The notes under the pieces were generated by a model. The model did not search any database. It saw nothing but the letters and a program-made list of their open reading frames with translations, and had not been told where the DNA came from. DNA of 64,000 nucleotides from CAYFZO01 sp964347615 (GTDB taxonomy: Bacteria; Pseudomonadota; Gammaproteobacteria; Poriferisulfidales; Oxydemutatoraceae). The DNA lies in assembly GCA_964347615.1 (NCBI GenBank), contig CAYFZO010000005.1, forward strand, positions 37,399 through 101,398, read 5' to 3'. Position 1 is the first letter of the stretch, and each line of letters starts with the position of its first letter. Shown here one piece after another: positions 33,743 through 42,867 of this stretch. Both the position numbers and the translations under genes were made by a program.

Positions 33743-35086
33743 CTAATCATGCGCGAGGCGGAAGCCGTAGCCGACCCCGCGCGTCGGGCGGGTGTCCCAG
33801 TCCCGGTTCGCCACCCGCAGGTCTCTGGCGTTGCTGCCCCAGAAGCCGCCGCGGATAACGGCTTTCTCGCAGTCGCCGCCGTGGCTCGAGGTCCAAGCGC
33901 TGCCGTCGGTCGGGGCGCCGTCGTAATTGCCGTGCCAGCAGTCCTCCACCCATTCCCAGACGTTCCCGTGCAAGTCATGCAATCCCCACCGGTTCGGCTT
34001 ATGGCTTCCCGTGCTGACCGGCCCGGCGATCCGGTCGTCATAATTGGCGTGGCGACGAAGCCTGCCCGCGTCGTCGCCGAAGTGATACTCGGTCGTGCTC
34101 CCCGCGCGCGCCGCGTATTCCCATTCGGCTTCGGTCGGCAGACGGTAACGCTTGCCGGTGCGGTTGTTCAACCAATTTATGTATGCTTGGGCGTCGCCCC
34201 AGCTGACCGAGACAACGGGGTGATCGCCGCCTTTGGATTCGGAACGCCAATCGTCTCCCGCGTCGTAGCCGGTCGCGGCGATGAACGCCTCAAACTGAAA
34301 TTCCATCACTTCGTATTTGCCCAAAGAAAAGGACTCGACGTGGACGGTATGGGCGGGGGCTTCGTCGCTGTCGCCGATGCCTTGAGCGTCGCCCATGCGG
34401 AAGCTGCCCGCAGGCAAAGACACCATCTCATGGGCGGTCTCCGGGTCTTCTTCGTCTTGCTGCACCAGGCCCGAACCGTCGGATGAGGTCATACCGGTCT
34501 GTGCGGGTTCCCCCTCCTGCTGCGCCGGCGCTTTCGGGGCGTCGGGGGAAGTCATGCCAGCATCGGGCGTTGCCTGCTGCCGCGTCGCGTCCGCATCGTC
34601 CGGCGAAGCGGCATCGGGCTTTGCAGGTTCCTCTTGCTGCACCGAGGCTTTCGGGGCGTCGGAGGAAGTCATGTCGGTGTCAGGCGTTGCCTGCTGCGTC
34701 GCGTCCGTATCGTCCGGCGAAGCAGCATCGGACTTTGCAGGCTCCTCCTGCTGCACCGACGCTTTCGAGGCATCGGGCGTCGGCTGCTGCTGCGTCGCGT
34801 CCGTATCGTCCGGCGAAGCGGCGTCGGACTTCGCGGGTTCCTCTTGCTGCGCCGACGCTTTCGGGGCGTCGGGCGTCGGCTGCTGCCGCGCTGCGTCCGT
34901 ATCGCCCGGCGATACGACGTCGTCCTCGACGGGCTCTCCCTTGTCCGGGAGAAACATATAAATACCGGCACCGAGAACCAGCAGCACCAATGCTGCTACC
35001 AACGCTTTTTCGCCCAACGAGAACCTCGCCGGCGAGCCGCCGCGCTTGTTCCCTTCCCCAGCTTTTCCTGTTTGATCTCTCTCCAT
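33743..35086 (-). CDS. Membrane-anchored FGE/sulfatase-modifying-factor-fold protein with repeat linker
   Basis: 447 residues. A cytosolic N-terminus is followed by one membrane helix (about 27-46), then a low-complexity linker of four 32-38-residue repeats (59-198; consensus SPDDTDATQQ-TPDA-KASVQQEEPAKSDAA), and a C-terminal FGE-sulfatase domain (about 210-447) with LPAGSFRMGD, RLPTEAEWEYAARAG, LHDLHGNVWEWVEDCW and RGGFWGSNARDLRVANR. The redox cysteines of true formylglycine-generating enzymes, expected in the RGGS...C...C region, are absent. It is therefore probably a binding or modifying paralogue. The domain faces the periplasm if the anchor is N-in. Confidence 0.85.
   Translation of the reverse strand: MERDQTGKAGEGNKRGGSPARFSLGEKALVAALVLLVLGAGIYMFLPDKGEPVEDDVVSPGDTDAARQQPTPDAPKASAQQEEPAKSDAASPDDTDATQQQPTPDASKASVQQEEPAKSDAASPDDTDATQQATPDTDMTSSDAPKASVQQEEPAKPDAASPDDADATRQQATPDAGMTSPDAPKAPAQQEGEPAQTGMTSSDGSGLVQQDEEDPETAHEMVSLPAGSFRMGDAQGIGDSDEAPAHTVHVESFSLGKYEVMEFQFEAFIAATGYDAGDDWRSESKGGDHPVVSVSWGDAQAYINWLNNRTGKRYRLPTEAEWEYAARAGSTTEYHFGDDAGRLRRHANYDDRIAGPVSTGSHKPNRWGLHDLHGNVWEWVEDCWHGNYDGAPTDGSAWTSSHGGDCEKAVIRGGFWGSNARDLRVANRDWDTRPTRGVGYGFRLAHD
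34490..34915. repeat. In-frame tandem repeats coding the linker of the FGE-fold protein
   Basis: Four units of roughly 96-114 bp encode the PDA/QQEEPAKSDAA linker. The middle units are nearly identical at DNA level, so copy number is likely to vary between strains. Confidence 0.8.
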
Positions 35087-35450
35087 GCTTTTACATGCTC
35101 TTCATTATTAATCCGGGATTATACATTTATAAACTCTATGTTTGGGTTGTACACAGGCCAATTGAAAGGTGCCAGCCTCTTGGCTGTCAACCTATACTTC
35201 TTTAAATCGGCTCGCGGGCTTGGCGGGGATCGTATAAGCAATAAGGTGTTGCTTCCAACGGGGCGCGAACGGCCTCGTTCAACCAGCCCGGTATGGCTTT
35301 CTTCGCAAGGGAACCTGACGCAGAAGCAAAAGAACCCGCCGCCTAAGCGCCCCCGGTTGCAACCCCGGGTTGCGACGCCGGCGACACCCAAGCCCATGGG
35401 TTGTTTCCGCTTCACGCGGCTTCTACCAGACGGAACCGTCAGGCAGATAC
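35087..35450. other. 364-nt intergenic region
   Basis: The right half contains GGTTGCAACC inside CCCCGGTTGCAACCCCGGG, a palindromic patch. The first 120 nt are AT-rich and probably hold the promoter of the FGE-fold gene. A 119-codon frame on the - strand (35119-35478) overlaps the end of the restriction-modification gene and has no recognisable domain. No gene is called. Confidence 0.5.
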
Positions 35451-38400
35451 CTAAGCGCGCTTCCCGCCGAGCGGCCAACCGCCGTGCGAATCAATCTCCT
35501 GATCGATGCGCCCCATGACCCGCGGAGTCTCGGCCAAGGCGGCGCATATCCGGCGGTAATGGGTGACCTCCTCGAACGAGAGGGTCTTGCCCTTTCGATC
35601 TTTCAGCCACCTCTCCACAGGGCGATAACCGCCGATGGCAAACGCCCAAGTGTCGGGCGCGACACCCTCGAAGCACTGCTCGCCGTTGATCCATACTTGC
35701 CCCGGTGTGTCATCGGCGGGCGAGACGTAGCGAGCCCTTTCTACGTGATTCGTGCCCTCACACGCAAAGGCGGGCTTGTCATCTGCTTCTGCCGTCATCA
35801 AGTGCAAAGCAGTAAGGCGCTGCCCCAAACCGACGAGTATCGAGAACAGTTCTTGGCTTTGGGTCAGTGGCACGCGAGGGAAATCAGACTTCAGGAAGTC
35901 AGCATAACGACGGCGGTATTCCGGGCTGTGCAATACGGCGTAGATGTAATGGAACACGTCCTCCGGGCCAAACGAAGCCTTTAAATCGCCGGCGCTTTCA
36001 GGGGTAAATTTGAGATTCAAGGCAGCACTGGCCGCTTCAATGAATTCCTCGTCGATATTAGCTTGGCGCACTCTGTTCGCTTTACCCTCTCCTTTCTCCT
36101 TATAGAGGTACAGAGGGAAAAGATGGTTGCCCTCCTTGAGAGAGGCGGCGTGAAGCTGAGCGAGGATCTGCGAAACAAAAACATGCTTCCAGCCTCCGAC
36201 TATTTCTGTTGACCTCGTTGTCAAGAGACCCAAATTCTTCCCGGCCAGCATCTGCTCCATGACTTTTTTGCGAGGCCTACAAAGAAAACCGCTCGATTTC
36301 CCCGTGTAGCAGGTAAACCGATTGTCAAACGGTCTGTACAGAATTGGGACAACGTGAGTGTCAATATCAGGATGCGAGCGTAAATCTTCTTGCGCCAGCG
36401 ACACTTTCCAATCATGCACGTCCTTTCCTAAGTTGTAGCGAGCACGGACTTTTTCTTCTGAGAGCCCCACGAAATCAGACGTGACGCGCCGCATGTCTTC
36501 ACGCGTCCACTGAATCGTCAGCTTGTCTCGTGCGGTCGCAATTCCCACCGAGTGAACGGGGAAAACGTCGGTTATTCTGACGCCCGTCTCGTACTCGTCA
36601 TTCATCTTTTCATCGCGCGGCACAAACAGGTAGAGCGGTGATTTCGGCGAGAGCGGCGTCCATTCGGTGGTTGCAACGTGGTTGGCGGCCAACCACCCGT
36701 ACTTCCCGCGGTTCGGTCCGCTTTCACGCTCGCCCCACAAATCGGCGTGGAACACTTGAGCTAAAGCACCGTCGGCGTTCTTCCGCTTAACGAACAAACC
36801 GATCGCAACTCCCTGCTGAATATCAAACACGTTCTCATCCCTGCCGCCGCCCGGCGGACTTTCCTTTCTCTTGGTATTGCCGTGCAGATCCAGCAGATAA
36901 ATCTCGTCGAAGGTCTGCATCAGAGTTTGGCGCATCCCGCGAAAAGTCGGGTTATCCAAGTAGCTGTGGTTGGTAACAAAACCAAGCACCCCCTCACCGG
37001 TGCGCTCAATTTTCCATTGAGCAACACGAATAAACTTGACGTAATCGTCATTCAGCCATTTGGGATTTCTCTCACCGAGCGGATGGTTATCCACCTCGAA
37101 ATAATTGCCGATCCTTTCTCTGACTTGGCGGCCACGCAGCAACCCCTTAATCCATTCACCCTGATTGGAAGAATGACCGGAATAAGGCGGGTTGCCCAGC
37201 ACCACCATCACCGGCTTATCACGCTTCACGGCGTCTGCGCTCGCCGCCTCACGCACGATTTCGTGAGCAAACAGCCCGAGGCCGGCTTCCCGATGCGCTT
37301 CTTCGAGCGCGTTGGTGAGAAAAACCCCTAAGCGCTGATTGGCCGGCATTTTGAATCCGCCGTTGGTTTCGCCAATCCCGAGGGCGAGCGCCAGCTTCAG
37401 ATGGCAAATCGCGTAGGGAGCCATCATCAGCTCGAACCCGAAAAGGCGCTCCAGCAGATTGTCCTGCACGTAATCGGGCCAAGCGCCGCCGAGACCTTTT
37501 TCCTTGACCGTCTCGCGGATGCGAGCAACCACCTCGCACAGGAACGTTCCCGTGCCCACCGCCGGGTCGAGGATCAGCACGCGCGGACACGATTGCTGCT
37601 CTCCGGTATAAGTCTTGAACGTAACCGTGGACTTATCGGCAAGCCCGTCCTTAACGTCGAGCCGGTTACGAAGCAGGTGATCCACGCTTCGCACGATATA
37701 GGAAACCACCGGTTCAGGCGTGTAATAAACGCCGCGCACTTTACGCAGTCCTGGATCGTAGGCGGCCAGAAAGTCTTCGTAGAAGTGCACCACCGGGTCG
37801 TCGCGCCGATTGCGGCTGCCGAAATCAGCAAGGACGGCTGCCATGTCCGCCCGGTGAAGCAGCAACGCGAGGTCGTCCACGACCCACGCGATTTTTGGAT
37901 GGCAAGCGGGCCCGGCGACGTTGCCGAAAACGTCCCGCAGGAAAGGTGTCGTCTCGACGAAAGTCGCGGATTGGCGCGTGAACGGCCCCGCCTGCGCAGG
38001 GTCATGCAGACAACGCGCCGCGAACAGACCATAGACGGCGGTCTGTGCCTGCAGATCGGCGAATTGAGCGGGCGACAGGTCGGGAATCAAAACTTCGCGG
38101 TAGTCGTTATGCAAGTCATGCAACGGCCCGGACCCCCTTTCCTCCTTGAGAATATCCTTGATACCGTCACGCAACATTCGAGCCTTGCTCGCCATCTGTT
38201 CGGCAAGAGCGCCGGAATTGCCGATTGGCGGCGGGTCGGCTGCAAAAAACGCACCGAACAGCTCGCCGACCTGCTCGGCTCCGGCTTTATCAAAAGCAAT
38301 TCCGTCCGGGCCGGCGAGACGTGCAAGGCGTGTATCCATGCGCGGCTCGCCTTGCGCATACCAGCGAAACTCCAGATAGTCGGTCAAAATCAGGTTGGGC

Positions 38401-38699
38401 AAACCGTCACGATAGCGTCTCAGCTGCTCATGATTTTCGACTGAACCCAAATCAACTCCGATATCTTTACATTCGACGTGACCTACAGGAACCTCACCGC
38501 GGTTGACGATAAAGTCGGGTACGCCGAAAGCCTCTTTCGAGGGTTCATTGATGGCTTGGACACCTTGACCCCCCAGATCTTCAATCAGCTTCTGAAGCGC
38601 CGACCGGTAACTGTGCTCGGTGGCCTGTCCGGTCGCGTAGACTTTTTCCACTTTGCGGCAGTAGGCGCGAAACAGGTTTATTGACTTCTGGTCTGCCAC
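35451..38699 (-). CDS. Single-polypeptide restriction-modification enzyme (type IIG/ISP-like)
   Basis: 1082 residues. The N-terminus has a PD-(D/E)xK nuclease pattern (PDFIV at 61-65, ECK at 76-78). A helical region follows, then a gamma-class N6-adenine methyltransferase with YTPEPVVSYIV (326-336), SAM motif I DPAVGTGTF (378-386) and catalytic NPPY (503-506); the remainder is a likely target-recognition region. No helicase motifs are seen, unlike full-length type ISP enzymes, so one chain may cut and methylate. The start is GTG. No partner hsd genes adjoin. The middle of the gene is less GC-rich than its neighbours, consistent with transfer. Confidence 0.85.
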   Translation of the reverse strand: MADQKSINLFRAYCRKVEKVYATGQATEHSYRSALQKLIEDLGGQGVQAINEPSKEAFGVPDFIVNRGEVPVGHVECKDIGVDLGSVENHEQLRRYRDGLPNLILTDYLEFRWYAQGEPRMDTRLARLAGPDGIAFDKAGAEQVGELFGAFFAADPPPIGNSGALAEQMASKARMLRDGIKDILKEERGSGPLHDLHNDYREVLIPDLSPAQFADLQAQTAVYGLFAARCLHDPAQAGPFTRQSATFVETTPFLRDVFGNVAGPACHPKIAWVVDDLALLLHRADMAAVLADFGSRNRRDDPVVHFYEDFLAAYDPGLRKVRGVYYTPEPVVSYIVRSVDHLLRNRLDVKDGLADKSTVTFKTYTGEQQSCPRVLILDPAVGTGTFLCEVVARIRETVKEKGLGGAWPDYVQDNLLERLFGFELMMAPYAICHLKLALALGIGETNGGFKMPANQRLGVFLTNALEEAHREAGLGLFAHEIVREAASADAVKRDKPVMVVLGNPPYSGHSSNQGEWIKGLLRGRQVRERIGNYFEVDNHPLGERNPKWLNDDYVKFIRVAQWKIERTGEGVLGFVTNHSYLDNPTFRGMRQTLMQTFDEIYLLDLHGNTKRKESPPGGGRDENVFDIQQGVAIGLFVKRKNADGALAQVFHADLWGERESGPNRGKYGWLAANHVATTEWTPLSPKSPLYLFVPRDEKMNDEYETGVRITDVFPVHSVGIATARDKLTIQWTREDMRRVTSDFVGLSEEKVRARYNLGKDVHDWKVSLAQEDLRSHPDIDTHVVPILYRPFDNRFTCYTGKSSGFLCRPRKKVMEQMLAGKNLGLLTTRSTEIVGGWKHVFVSQILAQLHAASLKEGNHLFPLYLYKEKGEGKANRVRQANIDEEFIEAASAALNLKFTPESAGDLKASFGPEDVFHYIYAVLHSPEYRRRYADFLKSDFPRVPLTQSQELFSILVGLGQRLTALHLMTAEADDKPAFACEGTNHVERARYVSPADDTPGQVWINGEQCFEGVAPDTWAFAIGGYRPVERWLKDRKGKTLSFEEVTHYRRICAALAETPRVMGRIDQEIDSHGGWPLGGKRA

Positions 38700-38941
38700 C
38701 GGTGTTCCTCTGGTTGCTTGCGCGGACAGTTCAACGTCGACAGGCGCCGATGCCGCAACGCCGGGTTATAACGTCGGGTTATAAGGCCAAACCACCCAAG
38801 CATCCGGTCGAAAAGGACAAGCGGTGCATTATAGGGGGCGAACGTGCCGCTGCGGGCAAAACGCGCGTCCACTGGATACGCCTGCCTTCCATGGTTTACA
38901 ATCGCACTTTGACCTTGCCTTAAACACGCACCCCTCGCGCC

Positions 38942-39538
38942 ATGCCTGCGCCACGCAAAAGCTCCATAGACCGCAAGACCGCGGAGACGCAAATCAGCGT
39001 TGACCTCGTGCTCGACGGCACGGGCAAGGGCACGCTTGAGGTCGGTATCCCTTTTCTCGAGCACATGCTCGACCAACTGAAAAAACACGCCTGTCTGGAC
39101 CTGACGGTCAAGGCGACCGGCGACCTCGAGGTGGACCACCACCACACGGTCGAGGACCTCGGCATCACGCTCGGGCAGGCGTTCAATCAAGCGCTCGGCG
39201 ACAAGCGCGGCATCCATCGTTACGGCCACGCCTACGTGCCGCTCGACGAGGCGTTGTCGCGTACGGTGATCGATTTCTCGGGCCGCCCGGGGCTTGAATA
39301 CCGCGTCGTGTATCCGCGCGCACGCATCGGCGAGTTCGACGTGGACTTGATTCACGAGTTCTTCCAGGGGTTTGTCAACCACGCGCAAGCGACGTTGCAC
39401 ATAGACAACCTGCAAGGCACAAACAGTCACCACGTCGCCGAGACCATCTTCAAGTCTTTCGCCCGCGCCGTCAGAATCGCGGTCGCGACGGACAAGCGCA
39501 TGGGAGATGCTTTACCCTCGACCAAGGACTTGCTCTGA
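38942..39538 (+). CDS. hisB: Imidazoleglycerol-phosphate dehydratase
   Basis: A 198-residue monofunctional HisB (the dehydratase only, without the N-terminal histidinol-phosphatase of E. coli HisB). Metal-binding histidine motifs DHHHTVEDLG and NSHHVAETIFK and the block FLEHMLDQL are present. It converts imidazole glycerol phosphate to imidazole acetol phosphate. It is the first gene of the his block; the 242-nt region upstream (38700-38941) contains no gene and should carry its promoter. Confidence 0.96.
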   Translation: MPAPRKSSIDRKTAETQISVDLVLDGTGKGTLEVGIPFLEHMLDQLKKHACLDLTVKATGDLEVDHHHTVEDLGITLGQAFNQALGDKRGIHRYGHAYVPLDEALSRTVIDFSGRPGLEYRVVYPRARIGEFDVDLIHEFFQGFVNHAQATLHIDNLQGTNSHHVAETIFKSFARAVRIAVATDKRMGDALPSTKDLL

Positions 39539-39661
39539 GCACAGGGCTGAAGCCGCGGAACTCGATCGAGGAGACGATACGACGCACGTTACTTCCGGGC
39601 CGGGCGCGGACAACGACAGCGACGCATTTAACAACCACCTTGCTGGCAAGCCCCTTACGGC

Positions 39662-40303
39662 ATGGAACACATCGCAATCATCGACTACGGGATGAGCAAC
39701 CTGCACTCGGTTCAACGGGCGCTGACGACGGTCGCACGGGACGACGCGCAGGTCAGCGTCGTCAGCGACCGCGCGGGCATCGAGGCCGCGGACAAGGTCG
39801 TGTTCCCCGGTCAGGGCGCCGCACTCGACTGCATGAACGCGTTGAACGCGGGCGGCCTCGCCGAGGCGGTGTTGCGCGCGGCGAAAGAAAAGCCTTTCCT
39901 CGGTATCTGCATGGGACTGCAAGTGTTGCTTGACCGCAGCGAGGAAAACGGCGGCACCGCCTGCCTCGGCTTGTTCGCAGGCGAAGTGCGACGTCTCTCG
40001 GGCAAGCCGCGCCCGGGACGGAAAATCCCGCATACGGGCTGGAACCGGGTCAGGCAACGCGCCCACCCGTTGTGGCAAGGCATCACCGACAACTCCCACT
40101 TCTACTTCGTGCACAGCTATTACACCGCGCCGACCGACCGGCGTCTTATTGCAGGCACAACCGACTACGGCGATAATTTCGCGTGCGCCGTCGCAGCCGA
40201 CCTTGTCTTCGCGGTTCAATTCCATCCCGAGAAAAGCGCGAGCAACGGTTTGCGGCTGCTGCGCAACTTCGTGCTCTGGAAAGGCGAGCCTCCGACGTGC
40301 TGA
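39662..40303 (+). CDS. hisH: Imidazole glycerol phosphate synthase, glutaminase subunit
   Basis: A 213-residue class I glutamine amidotransferase. The nucleophile Cys lies in LGICMGLQ, His-Glu in FHPEKS, and MEHIAIIDYGMSNLHSV is the HisH N-terminus. It supplies ammonia to HisF. The gene overlaps hisA by seven bases, whereas the gap to hisB is 123 nt with no gene seen. Confidence 0.95.
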   Translation: MEHIAIIDYGMSNLHSVQRALTTVARDDAQVSVVSDRAGIEAADKVVFPGQGAALDCMNALNAGGLAEAVLRAAKEKPFLGICMGLQVLLDRSEENGGTACLGLFAGEVRRLSGKPRPGRKIPHTGWNRVRQRAHPLWQGITDNSHFYFVHSYYTAPTDRRLIAGTTDYGDNFACAVAADLVFAVQFHPEKSASNGLRLLRNFVLWKGEPPTC

Positions 40304-41064
40304 TCATTCCCGCCATAGACTTGAAAGACGGCAAGTGCGTGCGTCTGCGCCAAGGCAAGATGGACCAGGAGACCATCTTCTCTGACGACCCGATTGCGGT
40401 CGCCCGGCAGTGGGTTGAGGCCGGCGCGCGCCGGTTGCACGTCGTCGACCTCGACGGCGCGGTCAGCGGCAAGCCGGTGCATTCAGGAATCATCGCCGAA
40501 ATCACCCGGAGTTTCCCCGACCTGCCGGTGCAAGTCGGCGGCGGCGTACGCGACGAGGACACGGTGCAGGCGTACCTCGACAGCGGGGTGCAGTTCGTCA
40601 TTCTCGGCACGCGCGCAATCACCCAACCGCACTTCGTCAAAGACCTGTGCCTGGAGTTCCCGGGACACATCATCGTCGGCTTGGACGTCAAGGAAGACCG
40701 CTTGGCTACCGCCGGCTGGTCGAAAATATCGCACCATCAAGTGACCGACTTGGCGCAGCATTTCGAAAACGACGGCGTCGCCGCAATCATCTACACCGAC
40801 ATCAACCGCGACGGCATGATGTCGGGACTCGACGTCGAAGGTACCGTCAAACTCGCGGGAGCGATTCACATACCGGTCATCGCCGCGGGCGGCGTGAGCA
40901 AGATCGAAGACGTCGAGGCGTTGTGCAAGACCGACGAGGAGGGTGTCATCGGCGTCATCACCGGGCGTGCGCTGTATGAAAAAACTCTCGACCTGAAGGA
41001 GGCGCAGGCGCTGGCCGACCGGCTGTCCGCCGCCAGCCCGGACCAAACACCCCCCGACGCATGA
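40297..41064 (+). CDS. hisA: ProFAR isomerase
   Basis: A 255-residue TIM barrel that isomerises ProFAR to PRFAR in histidine synthesis. MLIIPAIDLKDGKCVRLRQG is the typical N-terminus and sets a GTG start at 40297, overlapping hisH. VGGGVRDEDTVQ, TDINRDGMMSG and IAAGGVSKIEDVE are the phosphate-binding and catalytic loops. Confidence 0.95.
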   Translation: MLIIPAIDLKDGKCVRLRQGKMDQETIFSDDPIAVARQWVEAGARRLHVVDLDGAVSGKPVHSGIIAEITRSFPDLPVQVGGGVRDEDTVQAYLDSGVQFVILGTRAITQPHFVKDLCLEFPGHIIVGLDVKEDRLATAGWSKISHHQVTDLAQHFENDGVAAIIYTDINRDGMMSGLDVEGTVKLAGAIHIPVIAAGGVSKIEDVEALCKTDEEGVIGVITGRALYEKTLDLKEAQALADRLSAASPDQTPPDA

Positions 41065-41822
41065 GCCTAGCCAAGCGGATCATCCCCTGCCTTGACGTGG
41101 ACGAGGGACGCGTCGTCAAAGGCGTCAAGTTCGTTGACATCAGGGACGCCGGCGACCCTGCCGAAGTTGCGGCGCGCTACGACCAGGAAGGCGCCGACGA
41201 GATCACGTTCCTTGACATCACCGCGAGTGCCGACAAGCGGCGCACGATTATTCACGTCGTCGAGAAAGTCGCTTCCGAGGTGTTCATTCCGCTCAGCGTC
41301 GGCGGCGGCGTGCGCAGCGTCGAGGACGTTCGCGCGTTGCTGAACGCCGGCGCCGACAAGGTGGCGATCAACACCGCCGCGGTCGCGGACCCCGGTTTGA
41401 TCGAACGCGTCGCCGGCAAGGTCGGCTCGCAATGCGTGATTGTCGCGATCGACGCGAAGCACGACGGCGGGAAAGGCTGGGAAGTTTATACCCACGGCGG
41501 ACGCACGCCGACCGGCATGGACGCGGTCGAATGGGCGCGGCGCACGGCGGACGCCGGCGCCGGCGAGATCCTGCTGACCAGCATGGACCGCGACGGCACG
41601 AAGGAAGGCTTCGATCTCGAATTGACGCGCGCGGTCAGTGAAGCCGTGCCGGTGCCGGTCATCGCCTCAGGCGGCGTCGGTACGCTGGAGCATCTGGTCG
41701 AAGGCGTAACCGAGGGACTCGCCGACGCGGTGCTCGCCGCAAGCATCTTTCACTTTCAGGAATACACCATCCGCCAAGCCAAGCAACACTTGCGCGAACG
41801 CGGCGTCGAAGTGCGCCTGTAG
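41061..41822 (+). CDS. hisF: Imidazole glycerol phosphate synthase, cyclase subunit
   Basis: A 253-residue TIM barrel paired with HisH to make imidazole glycerol phosphate and AICAR. CLDVDEGRVVKGVKF contains the catalytic Asp, and VGGGVRSVEDVR, TGMDAVEW and DRDGTKEGFD are typical. It overlaps hisA at ATGA. In many relatives hisI follows; here the next gene is hisE after only 57 nt. Confidence 0.95.
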   Translation: MSLAKRIIPCLDVDEGRVVKGVKFVDIRDAGDPAEVAARYDQEGADEITFLDITASADKRRTIIHVVEKVASEVFIPLSVGGGVRSVEDVRALLNAGADKVAINTAAVADPGLIERVAGKVGSQCVIVAIDAKHDGGKGWEVYTHGGRTPTGMDAVEWARRTADAGAGEILLTSMDRDGTKEGFDLELTRAVSEAVPVPVIASGGVGTLEHLVEGVTEGLADAVLAASIFHFQEYTIRQAKQHLRERGVEVRL

Positions 41823-41879
41823 CCGCGCGAAGAGACGCCCGGCGCGTTGTGCGTATAATGGCGACGAGGCGGCGGCACG

Positions 41880-42203
41880 ATGAACGACACCCATATTCTC
41901 GAACGCATAGACGCGGTCCTGACCGAGCGCAAATCAGCGCCGGCGGCGGATTCCTACGCCGCTTCGCTTTACCGGCAAGGCACGTCGGCAATCGTTGACA
42001 AGATCAGCGAGGAAGCCGCCGAAGTCGCCGCCGCGGGCACGGGCGAAAGCGACGATCGGCTCGCGTGCGAGGTCGCCGACTTATGGTTTCACTGCCAGGT
42101 GCTGCTCGCGCACCGCAACGTCGGCGTCGGCGCGGTGTTCGCCGAACTGGAAAGACGCTTCGGCAAGTCGGGTCTCGCCGAGAAAAAGGGAAGAGGCGGG
42201 TGA
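41880..42203 (+). CDS. hisE: Phosphoribosyl-ATP pyrophosphatase
   Basis: A 107-residue MazG-like all-alpha enzyme hydrolysing PR-ATP to PR-AMP. The metal-binding motif KISEEAAEVAAA and EVADLWFHCQVLL are visible. It stands directly before tatA, as in pseudomonads, but without hisI ahead of it; no HisI motif is seen fused to this protein either. Confidence 0.93.
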   Translation: MNDTHILERIDAVLTERKSAPAADSYAASLYRQGTSAIVDKISEEAAEVAAAGTGESDDRLACEVADLWFHCQVLLAHRNVGVGAVFAELERRFGKSGLAEKKGRGG

Positions 42204-42261
42204 GTCCGCCGTTGTCCGATTTCAATCGTACCCGTGAATTCAACTTAGTGAGGAAACAGTC

Positions 42262-42462
42262 ATGACCTGGGGCCCTCTGCAAATCCTGTTGATCCTTCTG
42301 ATTGTCGTGTTGTTGTTCGGCACCAAAAAGCTGCGCAATCTGGGCGCCGACCTCGGCAGTTCGATCAAGAGCTTCAAGAAATCCATGCAGGAAGGCGAAA
42401 AGAAGAACGAGCCTTCCGACGACAAGCAGCAAACGCTCGCAGATAAAGACGACGTTCGCTGA
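42262..42462 (+). CDS. tatA: TatA, twin-arginine translocase pore subunit
   Basis: 66 residues: one membrane helix (about 3-19), the hinge FGTKKLRNLGADLG and an amphipathic helix, then an acidic tail. TatA oligomers form the protein-conducting path for folded substrates. It lies nine bases ahead of tatB in tatABC. Confidence 0.94.
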   Translation: MTWGPLQILLILLIVVLLFGTKKLRNLGADLGSSIKSFKKSMQEGEKKNEPSDDKQQTLADKDDVR

Positions 42463-42471
42463 GCGTCCGCG

Positions 42472-42867
42472 ATGCCCACCTTCGGCTTCTGGGAACTGAC
42501 GCTGGTCATGTTCGTGGCACTGCTGGTCGTCGGCCCCGACCGGCTGCCGCGGCTTGCGGCGCAGGCCGGACGCTGGATCGGACGGGTCAAGCGTCTGGCG
42601 ACGAGCTTCAAGGAAGACCTGGCGCAGGAACTGCACACCGAAGACCTCAAGAACACCATCGCCGCGCCGCGGGAGGAGGTCGAAAAGCTGGGGCGTGAAC
42701 TGAAGCAAACCGGCTCGCAGGTCGAGCGCGAAGTCCGCCGCCTCGACCCGCTGGTCAAAGCGATGGACGACCAGGTCGAGTCCGGACGCTTCGAGCCCGG
42801 CGACGACGATGACGACGACCGCGGCGCTTCCGGCGATACCGACGGCAAACGGGATGAAAGCACTTAA
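42472..42867 (+). CDS. tatB: TatB, twin-arginine translocase receptor subunit
   Basis: 131 residues: a short N-terminal membrane helix with FGFWELTLVMFVALLVVGPDRLP (the Glu and the Gly-Pro hinge are typical), a long amphipathic helix and a C-terminus rich in Asp (DDDDDDRG). With TatC it binds twin-arginine signal peptides. It overlaps tatC by 14 bases. Confidence 0.93.
   Translation: MPTFGFWELTLVMFVALLVVGPDRLPRLAAQAGRWIGRVKRLATSFKEDLAQELHTEDLKNTIAAPREEVEKLGRELKQTGSQVEREVRRLDPLVKAMDDQVESGRFEPGDDDDDDRGASGDTDGKRDEST

Noticed and set aside
33743..35086. Genuine formylglycine-generating enzyme
   Set aside because: The two catalytic cysteines are missing from the conserved RGG segment and no sulfatase is nearby.
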